A DNA stretch of 64,000 nt from Blasia pusilla (Eukaryota; Marchantiophyta; Marchantiopsida; Blasiales), in the NCBI GenBank assembly GCA_050084515.1, contig CM114273.1, positions 41,540,001-41,604,000 of the forward strand, written 5' to 3'. A program made the translations under genes and the position numbers. Positions 49,335 through 63,961 of the stretch are shown in pieces. The notes below the pieces were generated by a model. That model was not told the DNA's origin. It did no database searches and worked only from the letters and a program-made list of their open reading frames with translations. The number at the start of each line of letters is the position of its first letter. Within the stretch, counting starts at the first letter, position 1.

Positions 49335-50926
49335 TTGGAAAATACAATCCTTTTGAATGTCTACAACCAATCATTAAAGACTCATCATTACTACATGTGT
49401 AGATTTTTTTTTTGATAAATCGGTATTGATGATGCAGCTTTGGCCCCATAGATAGGCCATATATAGCATGATTTCCTTGGAATCAATATAAGGATCTTTT
49501 GAGTTTAAATGATTGCAGGGTTGAAATATGCATAGAAGAACTATTTTTGTTGTTTACTTGCATGGTCCCCACAAGGATATTATCTTGTTAATTTGAGCCA
49601 ACACGCTTGAAAATAAAATTTATCCATTGAAAATTTGGACACCTAATTATTTGATGTCAATAGGAGTCATTTGATTTAAGGAGCAAGATTATAAGGGCTA
49701 AGTTGTGCTTTTATCTCTATATGTGGTACGGTGGTGATGATTGGGGAAGGTTCGTAGGGCCTGGTAATTCATTAATATATTCTAACCAATAAGGTTAAAA
49801 GGATAAGTAATGTGTTTTGTGAGAACCTTTAACATCTTATGCCAACAATAGGCACTACGTTGAGACAAGTGGGATAGAGAGGATCACAGTCCAACTCTAC
49901 AATCATGATCTTTATAATTATAGGTAGATGTTGTGAGAAACACTTTATCTCATTGATGTGAACTAGTAAGTTTGAAGAGAAAAAAAACCATTTAATTATG
50001 GGAAAATGGACCGTATAAAGAAAAAAGCGATATAGATTAAATGATTGCAGCGATAAAAGTTCTTAAGGTGTCTACAGGATAAGGGATTGGTGGACGTAGG
50101 ATTTCACTACCCTAGTTTGATTTAAGCGTTCTTCTTTATTTCCTAACTTCTTGATCAACTTTTTTTTATGACGAACAACGCACGAAAGGGAAATTTACTA
50201 CATCTACAAGGTGTAAATTTGTGTTTAGGACAAAGTTTGATTGGAAAAGTCACAAATTTTTTTTGTCACACTGTCATCAATTTGGATGCAAGATTAGAGC
50301 TTCATAAAGCAAAGTTCATAAGAAGGTTGAACTTTTGTAACGTTTTATGCAAACGAAATTAAAAAATTATCGACTCTAAACGAGGATTGAAAGAATCTAT
50401 TTTATTTATGATCAACATACAAATGGTAGAAGACGAGGAATCAAAAAGCCATGGGGAAATTGTTGCGAAGGTCATGGTAGAGGCATCAATAGTGTCAAAA
50501 TTTACTTTTTTCACTATTATTTATCTTTAGGAAGCTAGGTTGATCAAAAGCTTTGTTTACTCAATAGTACGTTGTGTTGAAATTCCATTGTAGATATTCG
50601 AATCTTGAATCTCGCACTCTTCATTAGTCCAAACACAATGTTATTGATTGGAAAATTTGCACGACAAATAATCCAATATTTTTTTCAAACCGAGTATTCC
50701 ATTTTATACAAGGCAAATGAATTGCCAATGTCATGAGTGTAAGTAAGAAAGCAAGAAACCGAGCGTGGGAATATACTTATGCAAGCGGAAGCCTTAATCA
50801 TCACCTTATGTAGTTGCATGTTGCCCCATTTTCCATACCACTTGATCCACAACCAAATATGTGGCAAGATGCACAGATAGATGTGATGGAAAATTTTTTG
50901 GTAGTCATCATGGCCATGGTGCATTC
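49335..50926. other. AT-rich gene-free stretch
   Basis: No recognisable gene. Short open frames at 50168-50362 and 50801-51085 have no known motifs; the latter overlaps the solo LTR. Confidence 0.4.
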
Positions 50927-51373
50927 AGTGAGAAAACAAAATGTGATAAAATCACTCGAATGTATTACAAATCTTGAAGATACAAAGTGGCCTAGTCTGT
51001 CCGTGCGCTCACTTAAGAGCTTCGATGGAACCTGAACATGGAGATAACTCGACATACGAGAATGCGCTACCTTTGCGGCTCCCAACTATATCACTACTTG
51101 GGAAACTAGGATTTTTTACCTTTTTTTCTTTGTTTATATTTATATAAGATTTGTGTGTTGTCTTGGCATACTAAAGGTTTCGCCCCTAGATCCCGCACCC
51201 TGATGCAATATAGGGTTAGATAATCCTAATAATGCTACTCCATTAACCACTGAAGTCATATTACTATGACTCCTTCAACGTCTAAGTCGTAACCACCAAT
51301 ATAGGCTTCTCCTCATACAAGGGGGCCGATCAGATTAATGGTGTTAAAAGAAGTGGATGTTGAGAATCCAACA
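50927..51373 (-). mobile_element. Copia-type solo LTR (family Y, copy 3)
   Basis: An inverted copy of the 721-1140 LTR, from gtgagaaaacaaaatgtg to gagaatccaaca. The first base of the terminal TG is mutated. The 5-bp flanks are cattc and tattc, one mismatch, consistent with an old target duplication. Confidence 0.85.
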
Positions 51374-52179
51374 TATTCTTATATGAAGTTATGGAATCAG
51401 CCATTGATTCCCATATTAAATTCGTGTTAGAGAGAGAGAGTATTGTTGTAGGTTGCGAATATAAGATGAAGTACAGTGCTATTGGCTACACTTCAAACTT
51501 CAAATATGACATGAGGCGTGGGAAAGGAAGAAAAATACCAACTCAAGGGGGGCATAAAATGTGTGGAGAATGTACATGAGTTGAATCATGGAAATATTTT
51601 TATAACAATGTATTGAGTTTCTTACGTGTCATGGGTGGCCAAATTATACACTAGAATATGTGTGTCATTTGTTGGAGTGTGGCAACTCGAATACATCTAT
51701 GAACATACATCCTCTTTCAAAGAAAGCTCAATCTCTTACTTCATTCTTCAATCTTTCGGTACAAATTCTATATATTTTGGTAATAAATTAGAATTTGAGT
51801 CAACTAACTCCTCCTGTACAATCTTATCTTAGTGAGTTGATGTTTCCATGGTAGGTTTGCATATGGATCCTTAGAAGCCAATATCAAACAGGGATTTCTT
51901 AAGCTGCAAAGGTACAATTCAATTGTAGATGTATTCATAGTGTAGAAGAAAGAAAGAATCTTGATGAATTGGTATTTTGATAGGCACATTGGTATGAAAT
52001 CTCGCCCCTTACATAACACGTGTAAAAATAGCTTGTGATCCCCAAGGATCCAAAGTCTCTAATTCTAGATGTGATGCATCGTCTTTCCTCAAATAGTTGA
52101 GCTTCATAATTTTCTCAATGATTGCAGATTTGCACCTTATGGATCCTTGGTGACAAAGAATTTCTTGCATGCCTCCACA

Positions 52180-52352
52180 TTTTGAAAATACAAAACGTGA
52201 CTAAATCATTGAAATATATCAAAATTTTGAAGACATAAAGTCACCTACTCCATCTATGCGTTTGTAGTAGAGCTTCGATGGAACTTGAACATGGAGATAA
52301 CTCGACATACACAAATATGTTATTGATGTTGCTCCCGGTTATGATAATAGTG
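52180..52352 (-). mobile_element. Truncated family Y LTR (copy 4)
   Basis: About 170 bp matching one end of the LTR, including gagcttcgatggaact and atggagataactcgacata. The rest is absent and the copy is the most diverged of the four. Confidence 0.75.
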
Positions 52353-55300
52353 TGGGAATTAATGCAAAAATTATTACGGGCTTTGAGACACAAATGTATC
52401 ATGAATCATGAGCTTATCATGATTTGCCCAAATTTTCAAAAGTAGCATAAGTAACCCAATATGGGTTGAATCCTTGAACTAAGAGAGATTTGGAAATTTC
52501 CAAAAGAAGTTTAAGGACATGATCATACCATACATACTCTCAAGAAAAAATTTATTGCATAGTATATACATGTGTGTTATGTATGACCCTAGATTATTGC
52601 ACAACTTTTAAATGATAAATGGGTTAAGGGTCCTAAGGCGCTTTTGGATTGTGGTGGAACCTAGATTGTCGATGTCCACATCAACAAGGGAAGTTTTCCT
52701 CATTTAAAAACATTCACATTGAAAGGTTTCATCATTTGTATTGTCAAAATATAGTTTTTTACACTCGAGTTATAATTAGGGATTGAAACTTCAAACTTAT
52801 GATTTGATTTCATGAGTTTAGCGATTATCATCTTCATCTCCTATGAAGAACTAAACTATTCAAGAGAAAAAGAATAGTAATGTCTTCTCTTGTAGAAGAA
52901 TCAATCCCTCTCATTGCAAAAATGGGGTTTGGTTAAGAATTTTGCATCACTTCATGTATATATTTATGGAGGTGTTATGACTTCAAAGTGAGTATGGTAT
53001 TTAAAAGTTTACGTATTATGTATGTGGACTATTACACCATTGCATCATTTATATCATGTATATGGAAAAATGTTAATGCAAAGAGGAAAAATGTTAATTC
53101 AAAGAGGAAAAATAACATGGAAATCATACCATAGATTTTAATTCATAACCGGTATTTTAAATCTCCATTTTAGAATATAATCATCAATATTTCAATGGAA
53201 ATAATTAAACTTGGTTTGATATCATATAATTTTAATATTATATTATATCAACGTTAAATATGTATCTTGATTTTTTAATCCAATTGATATATTCTCAATG
53301 TTTGATTCTCATTATTATTTATAGTGCAAAATAAACATGGAACCATCGCGAGGGGTAAAAAAGATAAATTGTGTCTATTTGGTATTCAAAACTAGTATTG
53401 CTATTTTTTTAATCTATCTAATAATTGGCCATCCCATATACATAATATGATAAAATAATGAGACAAGAGGATAAAATAGGTAAATTTTTGAAATTTGTTT
53501 GTAATTCATGTTTGATGGAAAGGGAAACTAAATTTTAATGGATAAGGAGTACTTTTTTAAAAATTTTATGGAAGGGTAAAATTAGTTAGGGGATTGGGAT
53601 ATCATTTAAATTTGAATGGAGGAATGTAATTACTTAGAGGGGTGAAATGTTATTACTCTTCTAAGATTTTACAAAATATAAATTATATTTCTACATTTGG
53701 AATGACTACTTTTATTATTTTCTTACAAATCGTATTAATTCACATGTGATCTTAGGGGAAAATAAAATGAATTCGAATGGCAAAAAGAAAATAATTTCAT
53801 AAATTAAAATTAACAAAGAATTTAGTAAGTGAATGTCGTTGTTGTGGGAAGAGTGGAAGGGGAAGAATAGTTATTGTTCAAAATTTTACGAAGGAATTAA
53901 ATTATCTAGGGAAGATGGGTATTATTTAAAGATGAATTTTTCTTAGTCTTGTGAGATTTTAAAAACTGGAAATTATACTTAAATTTTGGAATTAAGTATA
54001 ATTTCAAATTTTAAGTGTAATTTAAAAAAATATGATTTACACAAGTATTGATTAAACTTTTTCACGCATTTATCACATCGGCAATACACTAGTATTTATA
54101 ATAAAGAAAGGTAGAATATATTTACTTAAAGCACAATTAACAAATTGTAGTATAAATTTTGTATGATTTTGTGATATATTAGTAGAATAAAGTTTCAATT
54201 AGTGAGGACAAATGTATTATCCTCATACCTATTAAGTTATTTTTCAAGTCTTATATTATGTATTTGATCGATATGTAAAGGATTTTACCCGTCTTCATAA
54301 ACGAGAGTCTATATCACGGAAGTTAAAATATGCTAGCATTGGTATAAATCTATAAATTTCAATTAAAAATCTAAAAATACTTACTTTTAGAGTAATCTGA
54401 TATAAATATCAACGCTAGTAGAAAATGGGCCATTTTAAACCCATACGTTTGTGACTCATGTTACTAAGAGTCATATAAATTATTCGTAGTTACTCCCAAA
54501 CCGATCAAATAACTCCCAAAGAACTATAAAATAATTGAGTCACCTTTTTTTACTACATGAAACTTAGAGAGGGAGAAGAGTTTAGTTCACGTAAGATTTC
54601 CCAAATCACAAGAACTAGACTTATTTGCAATGTACTTGTAACTTAAAGTCAAAAAAATGATGCGTGTAATATTTGAAAAATGAAAATACTTTGATTATTT
54701 ATTTCCATGACAAATAATGATGCTGAATTTATAATAGGGGTGCTAGGGTCTAGCAAAGAATCACTACAATTTTTTTTTAAATCGTGGTGAGAGAAAAATG
54801 TAGGTTAGAATGATCTTCGTGACTATTTTAACGTGAATTTCCAAGTAACTCTAAACTCGTGTCGCGTTTAGGGTTCAATCACCTAATAATCTCATACATA
54901 AACTTGTGAAGTCTAAACTAGTTGGATATTGAGTTTAGAGCGTGGAAGGGAGAGAGGACGAGACTTTGGAAGGGAGTGATTAGTTGAAGTTTGTTTTTGT
55001 GATGCGGAGAAAATGAAGTGTCAAAGTGGTAGCAAACACTTTGTTGTCCAACAAGGCTTGGAATCAATCAAGTAAAGTGGGTTATTTTTTATCCCAATCC
55101 ACAATTGATTTGCTCCGAACTCTCTTGCATGGTAATTTCCTGAAGTACTTTCCTACATCTCGGCTGGGCATGATCCCAATGAGTCCATGCGTCGTCTGCT
55201 CAAGCTCGGGCACAAGCTTTCTTGGTTGCAGGGAAGATAGAATGCTGATCTACTCCGACTTTTCTAGTTTGAGTGATCATATTCGATTCCAATCAACAAT

Positions 55301-56129
55301 TTTATGCACAAAATTTTTCTGTAAAAGAATCATTACTACATAAAGAATACCATAAATACATAAAACACATATTACATTGTGATTGATATCAAACCAATAT
55401 AGCTTCAAATTTTATGATGTATGTCATACCTGCTATGTTTAGGCAAAACACTTTATTTCTCACATGAAGATACACATATCGTGCCATATATTTTATTTTG
55501 GTATACGAGACATATAGCTATTCTGAAGATTTTATTTCTTAGTGGGTTGATTTTTTGGTAGGATCTCTCTTGTTGACTTTGTAAGTATTTCCTTGAATTT
55601 CATGTTGTGATAGTCTAATGAAGGTTATCTTATTTCGCATCATACCTATCATGCTCAAAATTGGTCATAAAATTATTTCAGATTTCATTTTTATGAGAAT
55701 GACTATTAGTAAATTTTGATGTGTAATTCATTTTTTGGTTTAGAGATGGATAACACAAAAAAATCATGTTCCAGATGGAAATGGAACACCCAATCATTGA
55801 GGTATTTGCAAAGGATACAAACATTTGACTACATGAATTTTGACAATAATTCACCATATCTTAGCAATCCTACGGTCTATCCTTCTTTCCCCTCTTATAA
55901 AACTATACCTCAACTTTGAGCCTCTTAGTGTCATAATCATGCATCAGACATATTTTCAATGATTTAAATAAGATTTAATTGTGTATTGAGAATGAAACTC
56001 TATCATACATCAATTATTAAATGAGTGTACTCGATCATGGAATTGAGATTATATACCAAAATTATCTCTTATTCTCCCCTATATGATGGTTTGTCTTTCT
56101 TACTATATATAGTCATATATCCATATTTT
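52353..56129. other. Strongly AT-rich gene-free stretch
   Basis: No recognised gene. A 21-bp unit (aagaggaaaaatgttaat) is tandemly repeated at about 53065-53110. The open frames at 55026-55343 and 55716-55919 have no known domain. Confidence 0.4.
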
Positions 56130-57260
56130 TGCTATAGTTATCAGCAAAAAAGTTGGATGCTCTTATAGCCCCATTGTTATTCTTCTTCTTGTTATTAATA
56201 TCACGCTGATCTCTAGCTACATGTCTTATGCGGATTTTTGGAACATCTATTATTGTCAATGAACTCTAGTAAGAGATGGGAAGGTGACATTATATGCAAT
56301 TATGCAAGTGGTCTTTTAGAATCATATCATCATATCCTTCCAACAAGAGAATGTTTGATGGAAACACCTCACGAACTCTACAAATAATGCCCCCTTTCAA
56401 TATAACATCCAAGATTTACGCTATTGTTTGCTGCAAGTTGATGTAGTCTTCGTAATGAAATCTCCAAATCATCAGTCAAAAACCTCCTCCATGAATAATT
56501 GCATACCTCAAAAAGTCTTAGTGCTATGCAATAGCCGTATCACTAAACTTGAAGTTATATCATTTTGATATCAATCATAATATTATATGTATTTCATGTA
56601 TTTATGACATCATTTATGTATTGGATTTTTTTTTATAAAAGCTTGTGCATAAAATTGGAGTTGATAGTTGACTCATATAAATAAATAAATGTAAAAAAAT
56701 ACTTATTTGATATCAAATCAATATGAAAGCACTATTGGCTTTCATGTTGAAATTACATCAACGTTAGCATCCTCTAACTTTCGTGATGTAGGTTCTTGAG
56801 TGTCATACGAACGACTCTCCAAAATTTCATTACCTGTTGAGAATAAGCTTGCATCAACGCATTTGGATCATCGTGGTTCAATACTTTATAAATATCATAA
56901 CATATGATTGCATGTAAATTTGACTCTTATTCGAACAAAAAAAGTTAAGGTGAGAATGATTTCAAGGATGCATGATTGCTAAACTTTTATCCCATTGCCA
57001 TCCAAGGTAATTATAGATTCCAAACTCTTAGGTAATATTTTTGGAAGTTATACTTGTGAAAATTAACCCTATCTTCATCCTCTAAACAACTCACTCTACG
57101 AAACCATCTATCTAAGGATGATCTTCCACATCATGAAGTGGTCAATTAATGCATGATGACATAAAACTTGAAATTATTTGTATGCGGTACTAGCCAATTT
57201 AGAAAAAAAAAAACTACATTTCCATTTCCAAACCAAGGCATAAGAGCATCCAAGATATTG
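56130..57260 (-). pseudogene. Degenerate Ty3/gypsy integrase (gypsy copy 3), PHD segment missing
   Basis: On the minus strand it parallels 42770-43750 of gypsy copy 2, for example FHYEDYINLQQTIA and MILKDHLHNCI followed by CHLPI (compare MVWKDHVRNCAPCHLPNI). The flanking sequence after the element's end is also shared (gcaaaaaagttggatgctc at about 56143; gcaaaaagatcgggtgctc at 42772). The roughly 150-bp part that encodes the PHD-like finger in copy 2 is absent. An AT-rich stretch at about 56550-56800 interrupts the alignment and may be an insertion. Many stops; non-functional. Confidence 0.7.
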
Positions 57261-57439
57261 AAGTTGATTCACAATTATAAGTTCCAAACATCACAATATA
57301 GCCTTAGCCGTTTCTAATACTTTGTTTCATATATTGATGAATTTTTTATGTATATATGGGTATATATATTTAAATCCAAGTCTAAAATACTCATAGTATT
57401 CCAAAAATTCATAATTATGGTAGAGAAGCAAACTAGACA

Positions 57440-58440
57440 ACACATTCTTAACTTGTGTTGTGATGGAGGAAGAGAGAATCTTCTAATAGAGTTTTATGAT
57501 TATTTACATGAAAATGACATCCAATGACACATAGCTTACCGTAATATTCCACAACAAAATGGAGGGACCAAGTGGAAGAATCAACATACTACTGAGACGA
57601 CACATACTATATTAAATAAGAAGAACATGCGTAATGTATAGTAGGCAAATGTCGTAGCGTGCGCAGTCTTCTTAGTTAATTAAACTACATCAACATGAGT
57701 TCATTATAAGATTCAATTCAAAATCATCACAAGAAGTAAAACTTATTTTCATTCTTGAAAGTCTTTGATTGCATTTGTTATGCACATGTTTCTTTTGAAA
57801 GATATCAAAGATTAAATCCTAAACCTGAGATACATATCTTCATTGGTTATGCTAATAAAACTAAAGGATATAAGTGTCATATTCTTATTATTATTCGAGA
57901 TGTTATTTTTAATGAGTTGAATTCATGGTATGCTCCATCTGAATTTATTCCACTTCTAAACATATTTGTTTAGGGAAAAAATAGGACATTAGACCAATAG
58001 CCATTGCCTACAAATTCCCCAAATATCAATGTAGGGTTAAGGGAGGTTATAGACTCTTCAATTACATGTGTTAATCCACAATCGGATAGAGTCCGTATTC
58101 AACCTACTAACACTAGTCAAAGCTTAAGTCACATATCAAAGGCATCTATCTTTGAAGAAGAACAATGTAGATCGCGTAGAGTCACACATCCTGTTCATCA
58201 ATTCAGAAATGAAAGAATATTTACAACCTATTATGCATATAAGATCATTACCCTTTATGAATAAGAACCAAGTTATTTTGGAGAAGTTGCATGTAAGGTC
58301 GAATGGAGCAAAGTTATGGAGGAAGAGCTTACTGCATTCAGACATCAACAAACTTTGGAGTTGGTTGGTATACCTTGCGATAATGATGCTAGTGGTTGTA
58401 GATGAGTTTACAAGATCATAAGAGTCATTTATAAGGCATA
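57440..58440 (+). pseudogene. Degenerate Ty1/copia pol fragment (integrase to start of RT)
   Basis: Plus-strand frames keep copia order. Integrase end of catalytic core: YRNIPQQNGGTKWKNQ (about 57540-57590). Integrase C-terminal module: KVFDCICYAHVSFE, IFIGYANKTKGYKCH and DVIFNELNSWY (57755-57935). Linker: QCRSRRVTHPVHQF. Start of the RT domain: EPSYFGEVACKVEWSKVMEEEL and GC-R-stop-VYKI (58265-58420), where the conserved Trp codon has become TGA. Frameshifts separate the pieces. It is in the opposite orientation to the 46-49 kb copia element. Confidence 0.8.
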
Positions 58441-61400
58441 CTTGAAAATCTCAATTTAAGATGTTTGCGAGTGTTTTGCATCTCGTGTGAACTTGTAACT
58501 CACTCGTAAATGACTCATACACAGTGGACTAAAAAATCTAGAAGAATCGCAAAATAGTTGCAAACATAATGAAAAAGGTCTCATAAAATTACAAATGTAC
58601 GCCTTTAATCCTTAGTAATGAGAGACTTGGAAAAAGGACGTAATCTCAAAAACCTCCCAATTTGCTTGTAGGGAAGAAATATTCTTCTTCCCAACCTTCT
58701 CGCTTCTAAAATGAAGAGTTAACCATATTTTCTCGTTGCGATGTGTATCAAGTTGTGGTCTTATGAATTTTTTGTAATGTACCATGAGGAATTAGTTTTT
58801 TCTTATGGCCATACTATAAGAATATGTTTTTTCCGCCCCAATGCTATTTGTCAATCAAATAGACATATATGCAAATGAAGAAGCTATTTTCCCTTAATAA
58901 TATACTAGTATTTTTTTGCATGTGCGATTCACCGGGTAAGATTATTGGGAATGAAAAGACTTACATATGGAGGATGATAATATGAAATTAATGGACACAC
59001 GGTGAATTTTAATCTTAAAAAATATGACAAAAAACAAGAAAGACAATCTTTTTTTTAATACATCTATCTTGGCTCAAGACAGATTTAAAAATATGTTCAT
59101 TTACTAGTTGTGGAAAATTAGTTTATCACTTTTCCAATCCCTCAATAAGTTAAAGAAAATCACTTATTTCTATGAATTTCTTTCCTAAAAGAGGGATTAA
59201 ATTTTCTCCCAAATCTAAATTGGAAATAAAATAATATGACTTCCATTATTTTGAATAATAATTTTTGTCCCATTTGTGTTCTATTTTCCTTTCCCTTTTT
59301 TTCCTGAAAAGTAAATTAATTTTCCCTCCAAACTAAACTTTATTTTAAATTTTGTCATAATTTCATTTGCATGAACCTTGAAAAAATAACTATACATTTT
59401 CAAATGAGAAAAGATTATAAAATAAAAAAAAACTCTAGAAGATTTCATTGGGAAAGATGTTTGAATTTGAGTGGATTATAACTAATTATTGAGTATTAAA
59501 AGTTTTAAAAACGTATCTATTAGAACCTTATCCATTATTGTTTTTTTTACTATAGGATAAAATAAAATAAAATTCATGAACGGACTTCATGTACAAATAT
59601 GATAGATATCATTCATTTATTGGTCTTCAAAGTGACCTAACGCCCTTAATAGTATGATGTTTGAAATTTATTTTTTTCTATTTTTACTTTGTTTTTTCCA
59701 TTTTCTCGTCTTACTTTTTTCTAGTTTGATTAGTCAATGATAGTTTTTCATTCAAATTTCAATTAAATATTATTTCATTATCTTATATTGGGAATAATAT
59801 AATTGATTAATTTGCAAAAGATTAGTTTAAACATAGCTTACATACCATTTGCCTAGTATAATGTTAATAAATTTCAAAGAAAGTAGCTTAATCCTCCCTT
59901 TGGCTCCTCTTAAATTTAAACCACTAGAATTTGAAAAATTAATGATCAATATTCTGATATTAAGTAAATGTGTTAATTTGTGTATATATGATAATAGGCT
60001 AATTTTTTTCACATTTATAAAGACTATTTTTTCAAATCAAACATGTGTATCCATTCATCTTTCAATCCATCACTGACGACTCATTGAATGGAATAGATAT
60101 TTGACTTTGCTAGATATTCTTTTTGCACGATGGAACAATATTCAAGCAAGATTACAACTAAGAGAGAAAGAAGAACAAATGATGTCAGCTCAAAGAATAT
60201 ATTGTATCCAGCAAGATCATAGAAGGAGCTAATGGAAGCGTGCATTGTTTTTCTCTTTGCTACTTTTCAACCACATTTGTCTTGTGGAATGAATATACTT
60301 ATATTCATAATGACAATAGAATAATAGTAAAAATATTTTCTATATAAGATTATTCATTTATGTTGTCATGATGTCAAATGGAGATCATAAGCTCAAATCA
60401 ATCAAAGCTTCTTAATTCCAAATTTTTGATGGATTTTACTAAATCAATGTTTTTTCAGAAAAAACAAGAATTGAAAAAGTAGAAATATTAGTTCATGATC
60501 TTTCCAGATTACAAGGATACTATGTATGTATGTATGTATGTATGTATATATGCATGATTAAAAATTCTCTTGGTAAAAAACAGTGCTTTGCGACAAGAAT
60601 AAGTTTCAACAAGGAAAAAATGAAAAGAATAGTTTGGAGATAAATTAATGCATTCTTTTACCACTCTCTTTAGTAAGTCTAAAAAATTTAATCAATTCTT
60701 AAAAAAAAGCTAGAAATAATCCATAAGTATCATTGAACGATGTGATTCCTCCTTAATTTTCTTTCAGGTTTGAGTGATCTTTTTAAATATTATAATGGAA
60801 AATAAATACATAATATAGTTATGCTCTTTATTAAAAAGTATGATGAATATTTTTAACTATAGAGCATTAAAAAATGTTCTTTCCATAGAATTTATCAACG
60901 TAATCATTAGGGATTAAGGAAAGTAAAATGCTTTATGGTTATTTTTTATGGAAAATATCCATATTATATTTTTATTGGAAAATTTTCAATAATTTGTTTA
61001 TTTCACTTAATTTTGGTTCACCAAAGTTTTAGATAATTATGATAAAATTAAGAATAAAATTACATATACAAAGTAAAAATAGAGAAGGAAAATTATAGAT
61101 ATGACTTTAATTAAAATTCTTCCATAGCCTCATCAAATAAATAGTAAATTAAAAAAAATGTATTTTAAAATTGATCAATTTATCTAGAGTATCATATTTT
61201 ATAGCTTTTTGCTTGATTTTGAAGATTTTCATTAACATTGATTTAATTTGTATGTTAGAAAATGAGCTCTCTATTTTGCGAGCAGAAAAATAAACTCATG
61301 TGAAAATTTTCAAAAATTAAAATATTGAGTAGAAATGTATAAATTTTTTTATTAATATAACTGTAACTACAATTTGTTTCCGGAGCTTATGGAATTAATA

Positions 61401-63918
61401 TTATAAATTTATGGAATAATTCAATTAAAACTTAAGGTACATAGAAAAATTAAATTTTCTTTATTTAATCAAGTTATCATAAGTTGGAGATTCGAGCTTG
61501 ATTTTAAAGAATTCCAAAGATATCTATGAATCTTTACATTAAAATTTGACCATATAATTTTATAGACACGAAAATAGACTAATTTGAAATGAAGAAGGTG
61601 TGATTATCCAAATATGAGGAAGCCTTTGACAATAAGAGTCCTAATTCTAGAATTGGAAGGATTTTTTGGTGTTGAATTTTGTTTTCTAATTTAATCAAAA
61701 CTCATGGAAATTTAGATTCTTTCATGATGGCAATTTCAAATTAGGCATGCAGGAAGGACTTATAGTGGTTTGGTTAATCTTTTTTGGGTATAATTGTTGC
61801 TTTATCCTTTAGGTATGTGAAACTGTTTAAATGCACATAAATCAAATCAAAGTTTTTTTTTTCCCAAGTCAATACCTTTACTACTTGCTTATACGTACAT
61901 CTTTTGATGTAATCCATGTTTATCTAAACCCACAAAGAGGACTTCCCTTTCTTTGACCATTAATGTTATCAATTGGCTAGATACACTAGTAGCATTGGTT
62001 CTCCTTCACTTGAATTAAACCATATGGAATATTGCCATGGGTTGTGGATATTCTTTTCTCACAATGTAATAGGAGAGAAGATTTTTAAATTAGATGGAAG
62101 ATTATTAAAAGAAGTATCATTACAAGATAATTTATTTTCACATGATATGTATTTCAAAAATTTAGTAAAAAAATTTATTTTACAATTAGCATGAAGGTTT
62201 CATTTCATGATTGCATTTGCATAGGGTAATTTTACAAGTAAATTACATGAATATATGGATAAGTTAAGAAATTCCATAAACATGAGTGGTAAACACAATA
62301 GATAATTATGGACTAGGAGAATAATTTATTTTTATTTTTAACTAGTTTATGAAAAATTTTCCATTATTTTTTTGCAAGGAAGAATAAATACAAAGTGTTG
62401 AGACGGTTTGTAATGCAAATATGATTATGGATTGAATTTTTTTAAACACATGTCCAAATTTAAAGAAAGGTAGAAAAAAATTATTAAGCGAAGCGGTTTA
62501 TTTTAGTTTCATAGAATTGTAACATCTCAAAATGCAATTAGATTAATTTGGGTTATAATTAATAATATACACTTTTATAAGAGTGGAGAAAATATGAAAG
62601 ATGATCTTGCTAAATTGTCACTCATGCATACTTTCCCACTATCCATACTCATTAAGATGAGTAAGTTTACACTACTACTATCACTTAATTTTAAAGGGTC
62701 TCAAATACAAGATTGCAATCTTATGGGACTACCAACTACCTTTGAAAGATTACATAGAACCAAGTATGATTAAATTCAAGAAATGATTACTTTCCTTACA
62801 TTTTTTCCCTACTTGGTATGATTTACTCCGTATTCCTCTAACTAAACTAGTGTGAAACATTATACGCTAAATCGCAGCACTCTCTAACTTACTTAGTGAA
62901 ATGCCATTCCCAATTGTAGCGGTTATAACTAATCTAGTTGAATCCTAATCTTGTTATCCTAGCTTACACGTGCCTTTCACCCTTACGCCATTGTAGTGAT
63001 GCATGAACCTTCTTTAAGAAACGAGACGTACTACACGTAGTCCCTTTCAATTATACAGCTCACATTTCATAAAAAAATATATCCTAAATTTTCAAATAGA
63101 AGGTGTCTATGTATGTACCCTCCCACTGAAAAGGAAAGGAAACTTGCAGTCCATCATAAAGCCACTTAAATTTGGAAGGTTCCTCTATTAGTGGTTAGTG
63201 TATTTCACTAATCATATACAATAATGCTACGTAGTAGAACCCCGTAGTAGTATTAGTGGGATTAAATCTGGGCTTCAGTGTTGTTTGTGAAGACTTACAC
63301 TCTTATGTATTGAGCAGGATTCCCTTACATAATATATGTAATCATTCAAGTGGTACCACATAATAGGGAGCTTTCAAGAAGCCGTTTAGATTAAATTAGA
63401 TTTAAGAAGGCGCATAGGTAGGTAGTTAAAGTGAAGTTCGTTTGAGTAGGAGTCTCATAGGTTGGTTGGTACATGTAACTAACTAGGTGTATATATATAT
63501 TTTCAAGAGGTGTATAATATATAACCCATTTAAAACATTAGGATTGTATAGTGGATGAAAACAAGGTAGATTTAACTATGTAGATGTATTTGATTGAACT
63601 ACGGAGGCTCTAATCAGGTCTAATTAGCTAGTGGTGGACCCCGGGCCACAAATGCGGATAGCTTAGAGGTCCCTCTCAAGGAGGAAGAGGCTAGCTAGTT
63701 TCCTGGTAGCCGGGGTTTAACGTCTTTAAGGTTCTTTCCGGTACGGAGAGGAGTGCCAGCATGGATGTATGGGAGTTTTAAAAGGTGTTAGGGTACGGGA
63801 GGATTGCAGAATGGATCTTTTGGGTACGGGAGGATTTGCCAGCGTGGATACTGTGGATGTCACTTTCCTCTAGACAGCGTGGGGAGTTGACGAAGTGTTT
63901 GCCAACGTGGAGGTTTTG
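58441..63918. other. Strongly AT-rich gene-free stretch
   Basis: About 5.5 kb with no recognisable gene, RNA or classified element. It contains a tatg microsatellite at about 60520-60550 and many homopolymer runs. Short open frames (for example 59849-60076 and 61973-62194) have no known motif. Confidence 0.45.
60520..60550. repeat. (TATG)n microsatellite
   Basis: About seven tatg units followed by a short tata run. Confidence 0.9.
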
Positions 63919-63961
63919 GGGTGGGATTTGCCAACAGGATCCCTGTTGGCAAATCCCACCC
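63919..63961. repeat. Perfect 20-bp palindrome with 3-nt loop
   Basis: Arms 63919-63938 and 63942-63961 are exact reverse complements around atc. The arm word tttgcca-ac also appears as direct repeats just upstream (ttgccagcgtgga near 63835 and ttgccaacgtgga near 63899), so the hairpin sits at the end of a short repeat series. Confidence 0.92.
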
